NCBI GenBank assembly: GCA_021646405.1
Contig: SOER01000008.1
Span: 1-64,000, forward strand
DNA from: Candidatus Loosdrechtia aerotolerans
GTDB lineage: Bacteria; Planctomycetota; Brocadiia; Brocadiales; Brocadiaceae
Length of the DNA stretch: 64,000 bases
Direction of reading: 5' to 3'
The translations under genes and the position numbers were made by a program. Shown in pieces: positions 23,318-32,076 of this stretch (the stretch's first letter is position 1; the number at the start of each line of letters is the position of its first letter). The notes under the pieces were generated by a model, which made no database searches, had not been told where the DNA came from, and was given only the letters and a program-made list of their open reading frames with translations.

Positions 23318-23410
23318 CCACCCCTGCCCCTCCCAGGAGGGGACTTTTATACTCCCCTCCTGGGAGAGGACTTTTATATTCCCCTCCTGGGAGGGGCAGG
23401 GGTGGGTAAA
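23318..23410. repeat. CCCCTCCTGGGAGGGG triplicated palindrome
   Basis: Three units of CCCCTCC(C/T)GGGAGGGG-ACTTTTATA are bordered by ACCCACCCCTGCC and GGCAGGGGTGGGTAA, themselves inverted. It belongs to the same family as 4176-4262 and 30603-30650. Confidence 0.75.
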
Positions 23411-23482
23411 AAGCCGTTGGGTTTTGTCTTTGAATACCAGCCGAATTCAATCGTATATGAATTTTCATCAGGATACTTAGCT

Positions 23483-24325
23483 ATGAAAAAGATAACAGTA
23501 ATACTGGGGGTTCTCATTATCGTATTTACCAGCTTTCATTTCCTGTTAAAAGGGATTGATATATACCGGGAATCGAGTGGCATTTCAGAAGGGTCTGCAT
23601 ACAATGCACTCTTACCCGGTGAATTCATCGGAACGGTAGCACTGGGGGGATTCAGGGCCGCTGCCGTCAATTTCCTCTGGATACGGGCCGTGGATGCATG
23701 GGAAAAAAAGGTATGGTATGAGGCGCTGACGTTGTACCGGCTCATTTCGAAGCTGCAGCCGAGACTTGCAAATATCTGGGTTATTAATGCATGGAACATG
23801 ATCTACAACATATCGGTAGACCTTGATCATAAAGAACAGCAGGAGTTATCGTGGGAATGGATAGCGGAAGGAATAGATTTTCTGAAAGAAGGGATAGACA
23901 GGAACCCGAAGAACCCGGAACTGCACTTTTATCTGGGATGGGTCTATTACGATAAGGGAAAGAACAGTTACTATCATGAACAGTTCCTCAGGCGGGGAGA
24001 GCATCCGGTGAAGACTGCCTGCTCTTATATCGGCAAGGCAGCCGAACTTGCCTCTCCGGAATATTATTTCTACAACTACTGGTATTCTTTCATGCTGAGG
24101 GAAAGGGCGGCGATAGAGGAATCGGAGGAGAACATCTCTGAAGCCTTAGCCCTGATTACCACTTCTATTTCAGCACTGAAACTTGCCGAAAAGAGCGTTC
24201 CGAAGCATACTGATTTTCAACAGTTTGAAGAAGGAATAAAGATGCGGCTGGAGGAGTTACATGAACGGAAGGCACATCTGGAAAAGACGTGCAAAACGAT
24301 GGTACATGATGACAAGAAAGGTTGA
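23483..24325 (+). CDS. Membrane-anchored TPR-like protein
   Basis: A 280-aa protein beginning MKKITVILGVLIIVFTSF, an N-terminal membrane anchor or uncleaved signal. Longer frames to 23309 read through repeat DNA. Residues 55-240 are helical, with TPR-like spacing: FLWIRAVDAWEKKVWYEALT, ANIWVINAWNMIYN and NPKNPELHFYLGWVYYDKGK. The tail is charged and coiled-coil-like (RLEELHERKAHLEKT). No enzyme motif is seen. Its position between the HEAT protein and the PilZ-like/secretin genes suggests a part in assembly of the secretion system. Confidence 0.78.
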   Translation: MKKITVILGVLIIVFTSFHFLLKGIDIYRESSGISEGSAYNALLPGEFIGTVALGGFRAAAVNFLWIRAVDAWEKKVWYEALTLYRLISKLQPRLANIWVINAWNMIYNISVDLDHKEQQELSWEWIAEGIDFLKEGIDRNPKNPELHFYLGWVYYDKGKNSYYHEQFLRRGEHPVKTACSYIGKAAELASPEYYFYNYWYSFMLRERAAIEESEENISEALALITTSISALKLAEKSVPKHTDFQQFEEGIKMRLEELHERKAHLEKTCKTMVHDDKKG

Positions 24326-24380
24326 TGCGGGGGTAGGAACGGTTCAGATGGCGCGTATATTTGTGAGGTGACAGTTCATG

Positions 24381-24495
24381 CTTGTTCCCAAACTCTCTCT
24401 TCCTCTTGTTCCCAAACAGAGTTTGGGAACAAGAGGAAGAGGAAAAACAGATGCTTCGACAGGCTCAGCGCATGGTTTGGGAACAGGCCAGCAAC
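24381..24495. repeat. TTGTTCCCAAACTCTG palindrome, reduced copy
   Basis: Half and full palindrome arms are followed by the associated module ACAGATGCTTCGACAGGCTC...CATGGTTTGGGAACA. The module recurs in copies at 25149, 31760, 37701 and 49658. Confidence 0.8.
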
Positions 24496-24587
24496 AAGCG
24501 AACAAGTTACTGAAGCTTAGCTTGATGCATATGTCCTAAAGGTATGCGGCTCTTTGTTGTTTTATTTTGAATTTTTTGGATAGTATC

Positions 24588-25121
24588 ATGAATATTTTTT
24601 CAAAAAAACGCCGGGTAAAAAAAGAGGATAAGAACTTTTTTCTGAAAAAGGGGGAGGTTGTTGCTCCGGAACAGGGTACGGAAACGGATACCTCCTCCCG
24701 TAAAAAAAACATATATCCGGGTATAGAGCTTGAGGACTACTATCTCTACTATCTGCAGGACCCCCTCAAGGATACTGTGGCGGTAAGGGCAAGGGTCCTC
24801 TATATAACCAGGAGGGAGCTTTTATTTGAGGTGAGCGGGGATGAGGTTGTTTCGGAGGTACAGCATGATAATCAGGATTCCCCCGCAGAACAGAAACCGG
24901 CGGTCCCGGCAGTGAATCCGGTTTTTGTAACAGGGAACAACATCTCGCTGAAACTCCAGATACCGTTTCTCAACGATTTCGTGAGGGCAACCGGCAGGAT
25001 TTTGGGGGTCGAATATCATGCGCCGAACAATTCAACCCATGTCAGAGTTGCGTATACAAAGATATTAGGCAGCGATAACGAAATCCTGTTTAATACGATA
25101 CTGGATATGTTGATGGGGTAG
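24588..25121 (+). CDS. PilZ-like domain protein of unknown function
   Basis: A 177-aa protein starting MNIFSKKRRVKKEDKNFF, with a very basic N-terminus. A TTG start at 24567 is also possible. After a 45-residue polar region, PGIELEDYYLYYLQDPLKD opens a beta-rich domain: AVRARVLYITRRELLFEV, then ISLKLQIPFLNDFVRATGRI, then THVRVAYTKI. The strand pattern resembles PilZ domains, which bind c-di-GMP in pilus regulation, but the RXXXR and (D/N)XSXXG ligand motifs are not clear. It lies directly upstream of the secretin gene and is probably cytoplasmic, so a regulatory or adaptor role is plausible, not shown. Confidence 0.6.
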   Translation: MNIFSKKRRVKKEDKNFFLKKGEVVAPEQGTETDTSSRKKNIYPGIELEDYYLYYLQDPLKDTVAVRARVLYITRRELLFEVSGDEVVSEVQHDNQDSPAEQKPAVPAVNPVFVTGNNISLKLQIPFLNDFVRATGRILGVEYHAPNNSTHVRVAYTKILGSDNEILFNTILDMLMG

Positions 25122-25148
25122 TTGGGGTGGAGTTTGTAATTTATCCTT

Positions 25149-25345
25149 CTTGTTCTCAAACTCTGTTTGGGAACACAATGGGTATCGAAACTCTGTTTCG
25201 ATAATGAAACACGAAACAGAGTTTCGTTTGAAATGGTGTTCCCAAACAGAGTTTGGGAACAAGAGGAGGAGGGAGTTTGGGAACAAGAGGAAGAGGAAAA
25301 CAGATGCTTCGGCATACTCAGCACATGGTTTGGGAACAAGAAGGA
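25149..25345. repeat. ~115-bp nested palindrome, full copy with side module
   Basis: A complete outer and inner palindrome as at 21711 is followed by GAGGAGGGAGTTTGGGAACA and the ACAGATGCTTCGGC...CATGGTTTGGGAACA module. The rest of 25346-25569 holds a GCCTCCGCAAGGAGGC palindrome and no gene. Confidence 0.85.
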
Positions 25346-25569
25346 AAGCAGCGAACTATCGCCTCCGCAAGGAGGCTGTCCCCCTCCGGAGGCGGTGAAG
25401 GGGGAGGGAAAAGGAGACTGCCCTGCACCAGACCCCATGGTAACTTTGATGGTATAATATACCAGCCTTACAAGAGATTTCTACAACATGACAGAAACCT
25501 CTTGAATATCAGATAAATAACAACAAACAAATTTTCAGTAAAGGAGAATGGGTTTTACACCATAGTGGT

Positions 25570-27555
25570 ATGTACAGAAAGGCTAAAATACTTATTATTT
25601 CTCTGAGTGCCCTCATGTTTTTCATAAGCTGTGCACAACATCCGAAGAAAACCGGTATGGAAGGAATGGACGGTGAGGTCGAGACCGACAGAGGAATACG
25701 CGAGCTGAAGGAGTTGTACCAGAAGGGGTATTACGACAGGGTAATAAGAATTGCAGATAAACTCAAAAAAAGCAAGGACCCGGAGGTGCGGAAGAAAGCA
25801 AATTACTATCTGTATATTGCAAGACGCGCCCAGCTCGAGAGGGAGATGGCGCTTAAGGAGAAAGAAAGTAAACTGGATAAGCTGAAGATGCTGGTCGATG
25901 TGGAGGAACGGGCCCATTTGCCGGAAGAGAAACCCAAAAGACTGCGCGAAGAGATAGAAGGGACACCCGGCTTAGGTGAACCGATATCATCCGCTGATGA
26001 AATACCGCCGGAAATCAAGAAGAAATTAATGCAGAAGGTAGGGATCATTAACCTCGCTGATGCAGACCTTGATTTTCTCTTTTTTGAGATCTTTAAAAAC
26101 ACCGGTGTCAACATCATGGCCGATGCCTCTATTCTTAAGGGGAAAACGATAACGATACGGATCAGGGATGAAACGATCTATGACATCCTCAATTACCTTT
26201 CCGACCGCTATGAGCTTGAGCTGAGAACAAAAGGGAATACCGTGTATCTGGTATCTCGTGAAACACTGGAAAAGGGGGTCTCGAAGCATCTGGAGACACG
26301 GGTATACCGGCTTAATAAGGGATTGAACGAGTCAAGACTGGTGAAGGATTATGTTGCCCTTTCAGACCTGAGTTTTGTCCAGAGCCTCAGTTCGATAGGT
26401 GGCGGGGTTGGAGGAGGCGGCATGGGCGGTGGTATGGGTGGCGGCATAGGAATGGGGGGAATGGGTGGCGGCATAGGAATGGGGGGAATGGGAGGAGGCA
26501 TGGGAACGGGAATGATGGGTGCCGGGGGGACAGGCATGGGTGGAGGTAAAATAAGTGAGGTAAGCGGCGATTTAGGAAAAAAGTCTTCGGTTGAGGTTCT
26601 CCTTGAGAACATTGAGGATCTGGTAGACTGGCCGGAGGGAAGCAAAATGCTTCTCGACCGGAAGAAAAATCTCGTCTTTATCCGTACAACCCCCAGGGTT
26701 CATAAGGAGATAGCGACGCTTATTAAAGAATTGGATAAAGACCCGGTCCAGGTAGTTATTGAATCCCGGTTCCTTGAGATCTCGCATGTTGAGGATTTCG
26801 ACTTCGGTGTTAATTTTAATGTCAATGAAGATTCCGGAACATTCTTTAATATCCCCTTCAGCGCACCGCCGGTTACTACGGGAGGGTCTTCGATAGTCCT
26901 GAGCGGGGTGCTTGATCAGTTTGAATTTCAGGCAGCCCTGTTTCTCCTCGACCGTTCAGAGAATGTTACAACGATCTCTTCGCCTAAGGTTACCACCACC
27001 AATAACAGCCAGGCAACAATCGCTGTTGCGAGAAACGTCCCCTTTGTGGAGGAATATGAAGTGGTTACCGCAGGTGTGGAGGATGTCGATCCTTCGGCAG
27101 CCGGGAACGTAATCGTGAGTGAACCTGCCCTGAAGGCAAGTATTAACGATCAAAACTTTGAGGGCATTGCCCTTAATGTGACCCCCAGTGTGGGTGCCGA
27201 TGCAAAAACCATCAGCCTTGTTATCCAGCCGGTAGTGAGGAGTGTTGTTGACGAGGAGGTTATTCAGAACGCAGCAATTATACGGGATATTACCGTACCG
27301 GATATCGTGCGTCCGATTATTGAATCACGGATAGTAAATACCCAGCTCACCATCGAAGACGGAAATACGGTAGTGCTCGGAGGTCAGATTACCGCAAGGA
27401 AATCCCTTATCAAACAGCAGACCCCGTTCCTAGGTGATATCCCCGTTCTGGGTTACCTCTTCAAAAGGAAAACGAGAAACAACGAAAGGAGACACCTGCT
27501 GATCTTTGTAACGGTTCATATTTTAAGTCCGACCGGACAGGGGTATGTGAATTAG
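25570..27555 (+). CDS. Secretin, GspD/PilQ family, probable lipoprotein
   Basis: Outer-membrane channel of a type II secretion/type IV pilus-like system. The signal peptide ends in the lipobox-like FFISC21. Residues about 30-150 are helical and charged. DLDFLFFEIFKNTGVNIMADA onward is the N0/N1 domain, with a further N domain after the insert. Residues about 277-326 are an almost pure Gly/Met tract (GMGGGIGMGG repeated). The C-terminal secretin domain contains VTTTNNSQATIAVARNVPFV, GIALNVTPSVG, TVVLGGQI and FLGDIPVLGYLFKR, the family hallmarks. The PilM-like gene starts 2 nt after its stop. The length of 661 aa is normal. The Met/Gly insert is unusual for a secretin loop. Confidence 0.92.
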   Translation: MYRKAKILIISLSALMFFISCAQHPKKTGMEGMDGEVETDRGIRELKELYQKGYYDRVIRIADKLKKSKDPEVRKKANYYLYIARRAQLEREMALKEKESKLDKLKMLVDVEERAHLPEEKPKRLREEIEGTPGLGEPISSADEIPPEIKKKLMQKVGIINLADADLDFLFFEIFKNTGVNIMADASILKGKTITIRIRDETIYDILNYLSDRYELELRTKGNTVYLVSRETLEKGVSKHLETRVYRLNKGLNESRLVKDYVALSDLSFVQSLSSIGGGVGGGGMGGGMGGGIGMGGMGGGIGMGGMGGGMGTGMMGAGGTGMGGGKISEVSGDLGKKSSVEVLLENIEDLVDWPEGSKMLLDRKKNLVFIRTTPRVHKEIATLIKELDKDPVQVVIESRFLEISHVEDFDFGVNFNVNEDSGTFFNIPFSAPPVTTGGSSIVLSGVLDQFEFQAALFLLDRSENVTTISSPKVTTTNNSQATIAVARNVPFVEEYEVVTAGVEDVDPSAAGNVIVSEPALKASINDQNFEGIALNVTPSVGADAKTISLVIQPVVRSVVDEEVIQNAAIIRDITVPDIVRPIIESRIVNTQLTIEDGNTVVLGGQITARKSLIKQQTPFLGDIPVLGYLFKRKTRNNERRHLLIFVTVHILSPTGQGYVN

Positions 27556-27557
27556 GT

Positions 27558-29102
27558 ATGAGAAAGAGAATTGCAACAGGGATAGACATTGGGAATGACG
27601 CCATAAAGATTGTACAGATTGCACGGCAGGGAAGGTCTCTCGTGCTGTTGAAGTGGGTAACCATCCCGGTGCAGGAATACCACAAAGGGAGCAGGCTAAT
27701 CGAGCAGTCACCGGAGTACCTGTCCCGTACCGTCAGGTCAGCACTGAAAAAATCCGGGATCAACATGCAGAACCCTGCCGTTGCTTTCTCGTGCGGGGAT
27801 ATGCTCTTTAAATACTTTTTTGTTCCGAAAAGCGTGAAGGAGAGGATTGTACCGTTCTTTCGTTTAATCCTTTCCTCCCAGGCTGCCGGCGATATTGATT
27901 TCGGGTTTTTAAAGATAGAAGGTGTCTCCCGTCTGGAGAAGAATGACCTGGTGATGGTTGCTCTGGCAAGGAAGGAGACACTGGAATTTATCCACACCAT
28001 GAAAGAAAAGCTGGGTGTGGTGACTGATTATTCAGTTCCGAGACCCCTTGCGCTTTATAATCTCGTTACCTTTATAGAGGAAGGAACAGAGGGGGAGTGC
28101 TGTTTCTGTATCGATATCGGCAGCGAAGGGCTGGATATGGCAATTGTAGCGAAGACGCATATCGATAAGCCCGTAAACAGGCTTGCTTTTTTCAGAAGCG
28201 TTCGCAGGGAAATTCCGGAGGTTACCGATGACGAACGTATGCATCGGGCTATCCTTGACGAGATCCGGCAGACTATAGCAGCATGCCGGCGTGAATTGAA
28301 ACTCCCGGCACTCACAGTCTCAAGCTTTTGGGTATCGGGTGAACGATGCAGTGACCGGCTGCAGAGGTATCTCGGTGAACACCTTGAAAAAGACGTTCAG
28401 GCCCTTGATCCTGTAGCGGCAATTGATTTAAAAATTCCGGATAAAAAAAAATCCGGTATGGCTGCGTATGATTTCAGGAGTATGGCCACTGCTACCGGTC
28501 TTGCGCTCGGGATGATGAACCGGCTGCCTGTTTATATCAGACTTATACCGAAACAGGTGGAAATCAGGAAACGGGACAAAAAAAAACTGCGACAGCTTAA
28601 GGCTGCCATGTTCCTGGCGGTCGTTACGGCGTTTGCGATTTTATACTATGGTTACCATATGATGAACGTATACAGAAACAGCTCCGGTAAGGTAGGAAGC
28701 GCGATATCGGTTTATATGAGTAATGAAAGCAGGCTCCTTGGTATTGCAGAAGGACAGAAGAGTCTCGGCATGCAGCTCAGGAAATTAAAGGATATTTGTG
28801 AAAAAGATTTTTCCGAGGCCGCACTTGTTAGCCTTCTCGGTGTAAATATTCCAAATGATATCACACTGAAAAAAGTCGATATTATGTACGTTGGAGGGTT
28901 CCAGTCCCTTAACCAATCCAGATGGATCAGGATTGAAGGGGATGTTAAGGTCGCAGGGGAGAATGATCGTCCGCTGGAGATACTCAAGAGGTATGTAACA
29001 GATATCGAAAAAGTCGATGGTTTTCAGGGAGTCAGGTTTAAAGAAATAAAGGAACTCAGTAATCAGGCGGTTAATTTTCAGATAGAATGTGTAACGGATT
29101 AA
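27558..29102 (+). CDS. GspL-like protein (PilM-PilN fusion)
   Basis: Inner-membrane assembly component of 514 aa. Residues 1-330 are an actin-like ATPase fold of the PilM/GspL type. GIDIGNDAIKIVQI is phosphate loop 1, FCIDIGSEGLDMAIV is phosphate loop 2, and the conserved end is ATATGLALGMM. A single membrane helix follows at about 350-368 (FLAVVTAFAILYYGY). The periplasmic part of about 140 residues is coiled coil plus a ferredoxin-like fold (RWIRIEGDVKVAG), as in PilN and the GspL C-terminus. In pili PilM and PilN are two proteins; here they are one, as in GspL. It follows the secretin with a 2-nt gap and is followed by GspM-like and GspC-like genes. Confidence 0.88.
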   Translation: MRKRIATGIDIGNDAIKIVQIARQGRSLVLLKWVTIPVQEYHKGSRLIEQSPEYLSRTVRSALKKSGINMQNPAVAFSCGDMLFKYFFVPKSVKERIVPFFRLILSSQAAGDIDFGFLKIEGVSRLEKNDLVMVALARKETLEFIHTMKEKLGVVTDYSVPRPLALYNLVTFIEEGTEGECCFCIDIGSEGLDMAIVAKTHIDKPVNRLAFFRSVRREIPEVTDDERMHRAILDEIRQTIAACRRELKLPALTVSSFWVSGERCSDRLQRYLGEHLEKDVQALDPVAAIDLKIPDKKKSGMAAYDFRSMATATGLALGMMNRLPVYIRLIPKQVEIRKRDKKKLRQLKAAMFLAVVTAFAILYYGYHMMNVYRNSSGKVGSAISVYMSNESRLLGIAEGQKSLGMQLRKLKDICEKDFSEAALVSLLGVNIPNDITLKKVDIMYVGGFQSLNQSRWIRIEGDVKVAGENDRPLEILKRYVTDIEKVDGFQGVRFKEIKELSNQAVNFQIECVTD

Positions 29103-29118
29103 ACGCCACGGGGTTTTT

Positions 29119-29979
29119 ATGAAATTTCATCTGTACCGGATATACCACAGTTTAGGCATCAATAAAAGGGCCGTCATTTTCCTGATTGCCGGGATCATAC
29201 TTATCCTTTTTGCAAAGGCGTATGCACAACGGCATTTTATTATTCCTGCGGAACAATACCTGGCGAGGTTTAAGGCCTCAAACATGAACCTGAGGCGATA
29301 TGCAGTCCGCGGTGCCCCGACCTATGACGAGCTCATTACGCGGGCCCGCTATTTTGACGAATCCTACATCAAAGAGGCGGAGAAGATCCGGGATGCCGTT
29401 ACCTTCCCGGAGACAGAACGTGAATTCATGATACCGGATGATGAACGGTTTGCCCACATCAAATACAGACAATTTATTGATCAGTTTAAAAGTTTTCTTT
29501 CTGAAGAGTTACCGGGTGTTCATGTATATGGAAAATTTCTTGGGGTCGATCCTCTTCACACCCCGAAAAAAGAATTGAATCAGCATCTCAAACAGGTATG
29601 GCTGCTCAAGGTGTTCATACAACGAATGCAGGACTGTGGATTTGACAGCAGCCATATATCGGGGATTGTAATCGGGGAGCCCGGCTCGTCTGTCATGATT
29701 TCTCACCTTCATGTATTCAATACGATGGATGCTTCCAGGATTGATGTGCGGCTGAGTCTTACCCTGGATGAGCTGTTCAATGCCTTTCGTGCATTCAGAA
29801 ATAAGAAGGGCCATTTTCTGGTAGAGGATGCCCACATCCAGTTGCCTGAAGGAGGCCGTGTGAATAAGGATGGCAAGCTCGATGTGAGGGTCAATCTCGT
29901 GTACCTTAACCTTTCAGTCAGAGACTCTATAAACTATGCTCCCATAACCCCGTCATGGCGGTCGAATTCCGATGATTAA
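29119..29979 (+). CDS. GspM/PilO-like inner-membrane assembly protein
   Basis: A 286-aa protein with one N-terminal membrane helix (AVIFLIAGIILILFAKAYA, about residues 15-33). A coiled-coil-prone periplasmic stretch follows, then a mixed alpha/beta domain around HISGIVIGEPGSSVMISHL and RIDVRLSLTLDELFNAFR, fitting the PilO/GspM ferredoxin-like fold. Sequence identity to this family is normally low, so the call rests on topology and on its place between the GspL-like and GspC-like genes. It overlaps the next gene by 8 nt. It probably forms the inner-membrane platform with the PilM-PilN fusion. Confidence 0.75.
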   Translation: MKFHLYRIYHSLGINKRAVIFLIAGIILILFAKAYAQRHFIIPAEQYLARFKASNMNLRRYAVRGAPTYDELITRARYFDESYIKEAEKIRDAVTFPETEREFMIPDDERFAHIKYRQFIDQFKSFLSEELPGVHVYGKFLGVDPLHTPKKELNQHLKQVWLLKVFIQRMQDCGFDSSHISGIVIGEPGSSVMISHLHVFNTMDASRIDVRLSLTLDELFNAFRAFRNKKGHFLVEDAHIQLPEGGRVNKDGKLDVRVNLVYLNLSVRDSINYAPITPSWRSNSDD

Positions 29980-30601
29980 GAAGAACGATAGTCTTATACC
30001 TGTCCTGAAAAGATGGGTAGCAAAGCTGAATATAGAGAGGATACTCCTTATAGCATCGGTTACGGTATGCTTTCTGACGGTTTCTTCCCTGCGTGAGAAG
30101 TCTCTGCACAATCTCCCTGATTCGAAGAGAGAAAAAAGGGGAGAGGGTTATGTTGATAAAATAAAGGATTATCTGGGATTACCGGATGAGATCCGGATAG
30201 CCGAACAGAGGATTAGCGATATTACGTTAACGGACCCACAGACCATTTTTATGAAAAATATGACGTCAGATAAACGTGAAGGTGCCTCTGTAAGCATAAA
30301 CCGCAATCCGTTTTTTCCTGAAGGTGCCGGGCGAACATCTTCCGGAAAAAAGACAGATGAATCCATGATAGACAAAGAGGAACTGTTGTTCGTGGGGATC
30401 CTGAATCTTGACAGTAAAGAGAATAAACTCGGCATTGTGGTAAAAGGTTCCAAATCCAGGCAATATAAGACGCTCTTTGAAGGTGACGAATGGGACGGGA
30501 TAAAGATTATTTATGTCGATACAAATTTTGCCAGGGTCATGAACCGGAAGGGAATTATTCAGGACTACACTACATCGCCTGACAGGCATACGATTAAATA
30601 A
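29972..30601 (+). CDS. GspC/PilP-like periplasmic connector
   Basis: A 209-aa protein with one membrane helix (ERILLIASVTVCFLTVSS, residues about 22-40), a proline-poor linker and a C-terminal beta domain. The strands EELLFVGILNLDSKENKLGI, YKTLFEGDEWDGIKI and FARVMNRKGIIQDY correspond to the homology region of GspC or the PilP beta sandwich. That region contacts the secretin N0 domain. The gene overlaps the GspM-like gene by 8 nt (ATGATTAAG). The role is to link the inner-membrane platform to the secretin. Confidence 0.8.
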   Translation: MIKKNDSLIPVLKRWVAKLNIERILLIASVTVCFLTVSSLREKSLHNLPDSKREKRGEGYVDKIKDYLGLPDEIRIAEQRISDITLTDPQTIFMKNMTSDKREGASVSINRNPFFPEGAGRTSSGKKTDESMIDKEELLFVGILNLDSKENKLGIVVKGSKSRQYKTLFEGDEWDGIKIIYVDTNFARVMNRKGIIQDYTTSPDRHTIK

Positions 30602-30602
30602 A

Positions 30603-30873
30603 GAAGAAAAGTCCCCTCTCGGGAGGGGATTTAGGGGTGGGTAAGAAACAGCTCAAAATGTTCCCACAGCGGGTTCAGGGTTCATAGTTCGGGATTAAAA
30701 GCATTACTGACTTGTTCCCAAACTCTGTCACCATCTTGTTCCCAAACTCTGTTTGGGAACACCATTTCAAACGAAACTCTGTTTCGTGTTTCATCCTCGA
30801 AACAGAGTTTCGAGGGCCATTGTGTTCCCAAACAGAGTTTGGGAACAAGATGGTGACAGAGTTTGGGAACAAG
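30603..30873. repeat. CCCCTC palindrome block and full ~115-bp nested palindrome
   Basis: 30603-30650 is a CCCCTCTCGGGAGGGGATTT block. 30713-30873 is a full nested palindrome with arms CTTGTTCCCAAACTCTG and an inner CGAAACTCTGTTTCG, here in the orientation opposite to that at 21711. Both outer arms are doubled. The interval 30602-30953 has no gene. Confidence 0.85.
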
Positions 30874-30953
30874 CAGGCGGGGGCAGGCAAGCAGTAGAGG
30901 ATATGTTCGGTGTTATATGTTGAGTACTATCATACAAAAACGAGGAATACGCT

Positions 30954-31721
30954 ATGAGCAAAACAATGACCATTACTATTGGTATCTTTAAAGATTCAAT
31001 CCGTCAGCCCGTTTCATATTTTCTGATTATCTTTTTCTCGCTCCTGATACTGGTTACCAGGATTATCACAACATTCGGTTTCGGTTTCGAGACCAATATG
31101 ATCCGTGAGATGGGGATAAGCTCGATTACCCTTTGTGGTCTCCTGATCTCCATCCTGGCTTCACCCGGTATTATCTCTGAAGACATCCGGAGCAGGGCGA
31201 TTCTCGTTGTCTTTGCGAAACCGGTAAGCACACGCGATTTCATCCTGGGAAAGTACATCGGGGTTATGCTCACCATCTTGTGTGCATTCTTCTTTCTCAC
31301 CATTTCCTTTGGCCTGACGTTGTGGTGGAAAGGGGATGCCCTTCAGTATGGAAGTATAGTTAAATCCATTATCCTGTCCTATGGGCTGGTGGGCATTATT
31401 ACGGCTATATCCCTCACCCTTTCCATTTTTTTACCCATGGCGTTTAATGCCGTTATCTGTTTCTTTATCTATGCAGCCGGGCATCTCTCACCCTATATAT
31501 GCGGTAAGTTGATTGAACAGGACGGGATTTACCGGTTCCTGGGGAACGTCATATACATGATCCTTCCCAATCTGGAGGATTTCAACGTGAGTTCTGCCCT
31601 TGCCGTCGGCACCCCCATTGCCACCGGATATGTGGTGGTTACTTCTGTTTACGGTATCCTGTATATAGGAACGGTCCTCTTTATCGGCACCAGGATTCTT
31701 GAATGGAAGGAGATTTATTAG
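30954..31721 (+). CDS. ABC-2 type permease without adjacent ATPase
   Basis: A 255-aa membrane protein with about six helices (FLIIFFSLLILVTRIITTF, then SSITLCGLLISILAS and further). The cytoplasmic coupling stretch is EDIRSRAILVVFAKPVS, followed by FILGKYIGVMLTILCAFF, the ABC-2 permease pattern. It lacks the large external domain of the permease at 20333. No ATP-binding gene is next to it, so it may share the ATPase at 19255. It is bracketed by nested palindromes, which interrupt the GspC-GspK gene order. That suggests either rearrangement or a transporter dedicated to the secretion system. Confidence 0.85.
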   Translation: MSKTMTITIGIFKDSIRQPVSYFLIIFFSLLILVTRIITTFGFGFETNMIREMGISSITLCGLLISILASPGIISEDIRSRAILVVFAKPVSTRDFILGKYIGVMLTILCAFFFLTISFGLTLWWKGDALQYGSIVKSIILSYGLVGIITAISLTLSIFLPMAFNAVICFFIYAAGHLSPYICGKLIEQDGIYRFLGNVIYMILPNLEDFNVSSALAVGTPIATGYVVVTSVYGILYIGTVLFIGTRILEWKEIY

Positions 31722-31759
31722 GTGTGGGGTTCAGGGTTAAAAACCAGGTATGGCATTTG

Positions 31760-31978
31760 GCTTGTTCCCAAATCATGTGCTGAGCCTGCCGAAGCATCTG
31801 TTTTCCTCTTCCTCTTGTTCCCAAACTCTGTTTGGGAACACAATGGGCATCGAAATTCTGTTTCGAGGATGAAACACGAAACAGAGTTTCGTTTGAAATG
31901 GTGTTCCCAAACAGAGTTTGGGAACAAGATGAGGAGGGAGTTTGGGAACAAGAGGTAGGAGAGAGTTTGGGAACAAGT
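31760..31978. repeat. ~115-bp nested palindrome, full copy with side modules
   Basis: The side module CATGTGCTGAGCCTGCCGAA, then the full palindrome, then two half arms (GAGTTTGGGAACAAG), followed by GGGAACCCTGAACCCTGAA and a TTTATCCGTGTGCATC...CCGTGGTT block up to the next start. It fills most of 31722-32076. Confidence 0.85.
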
Positions 31979-32076
31979 AACCGGGAACCCTGAACCCTGA
32001 ACCTTCTGACTTTATCCGTGTGCATCTGTGTTTATCCGTGGTTCATAAGTATGTTTAATAAAAAAATGTATTATAT

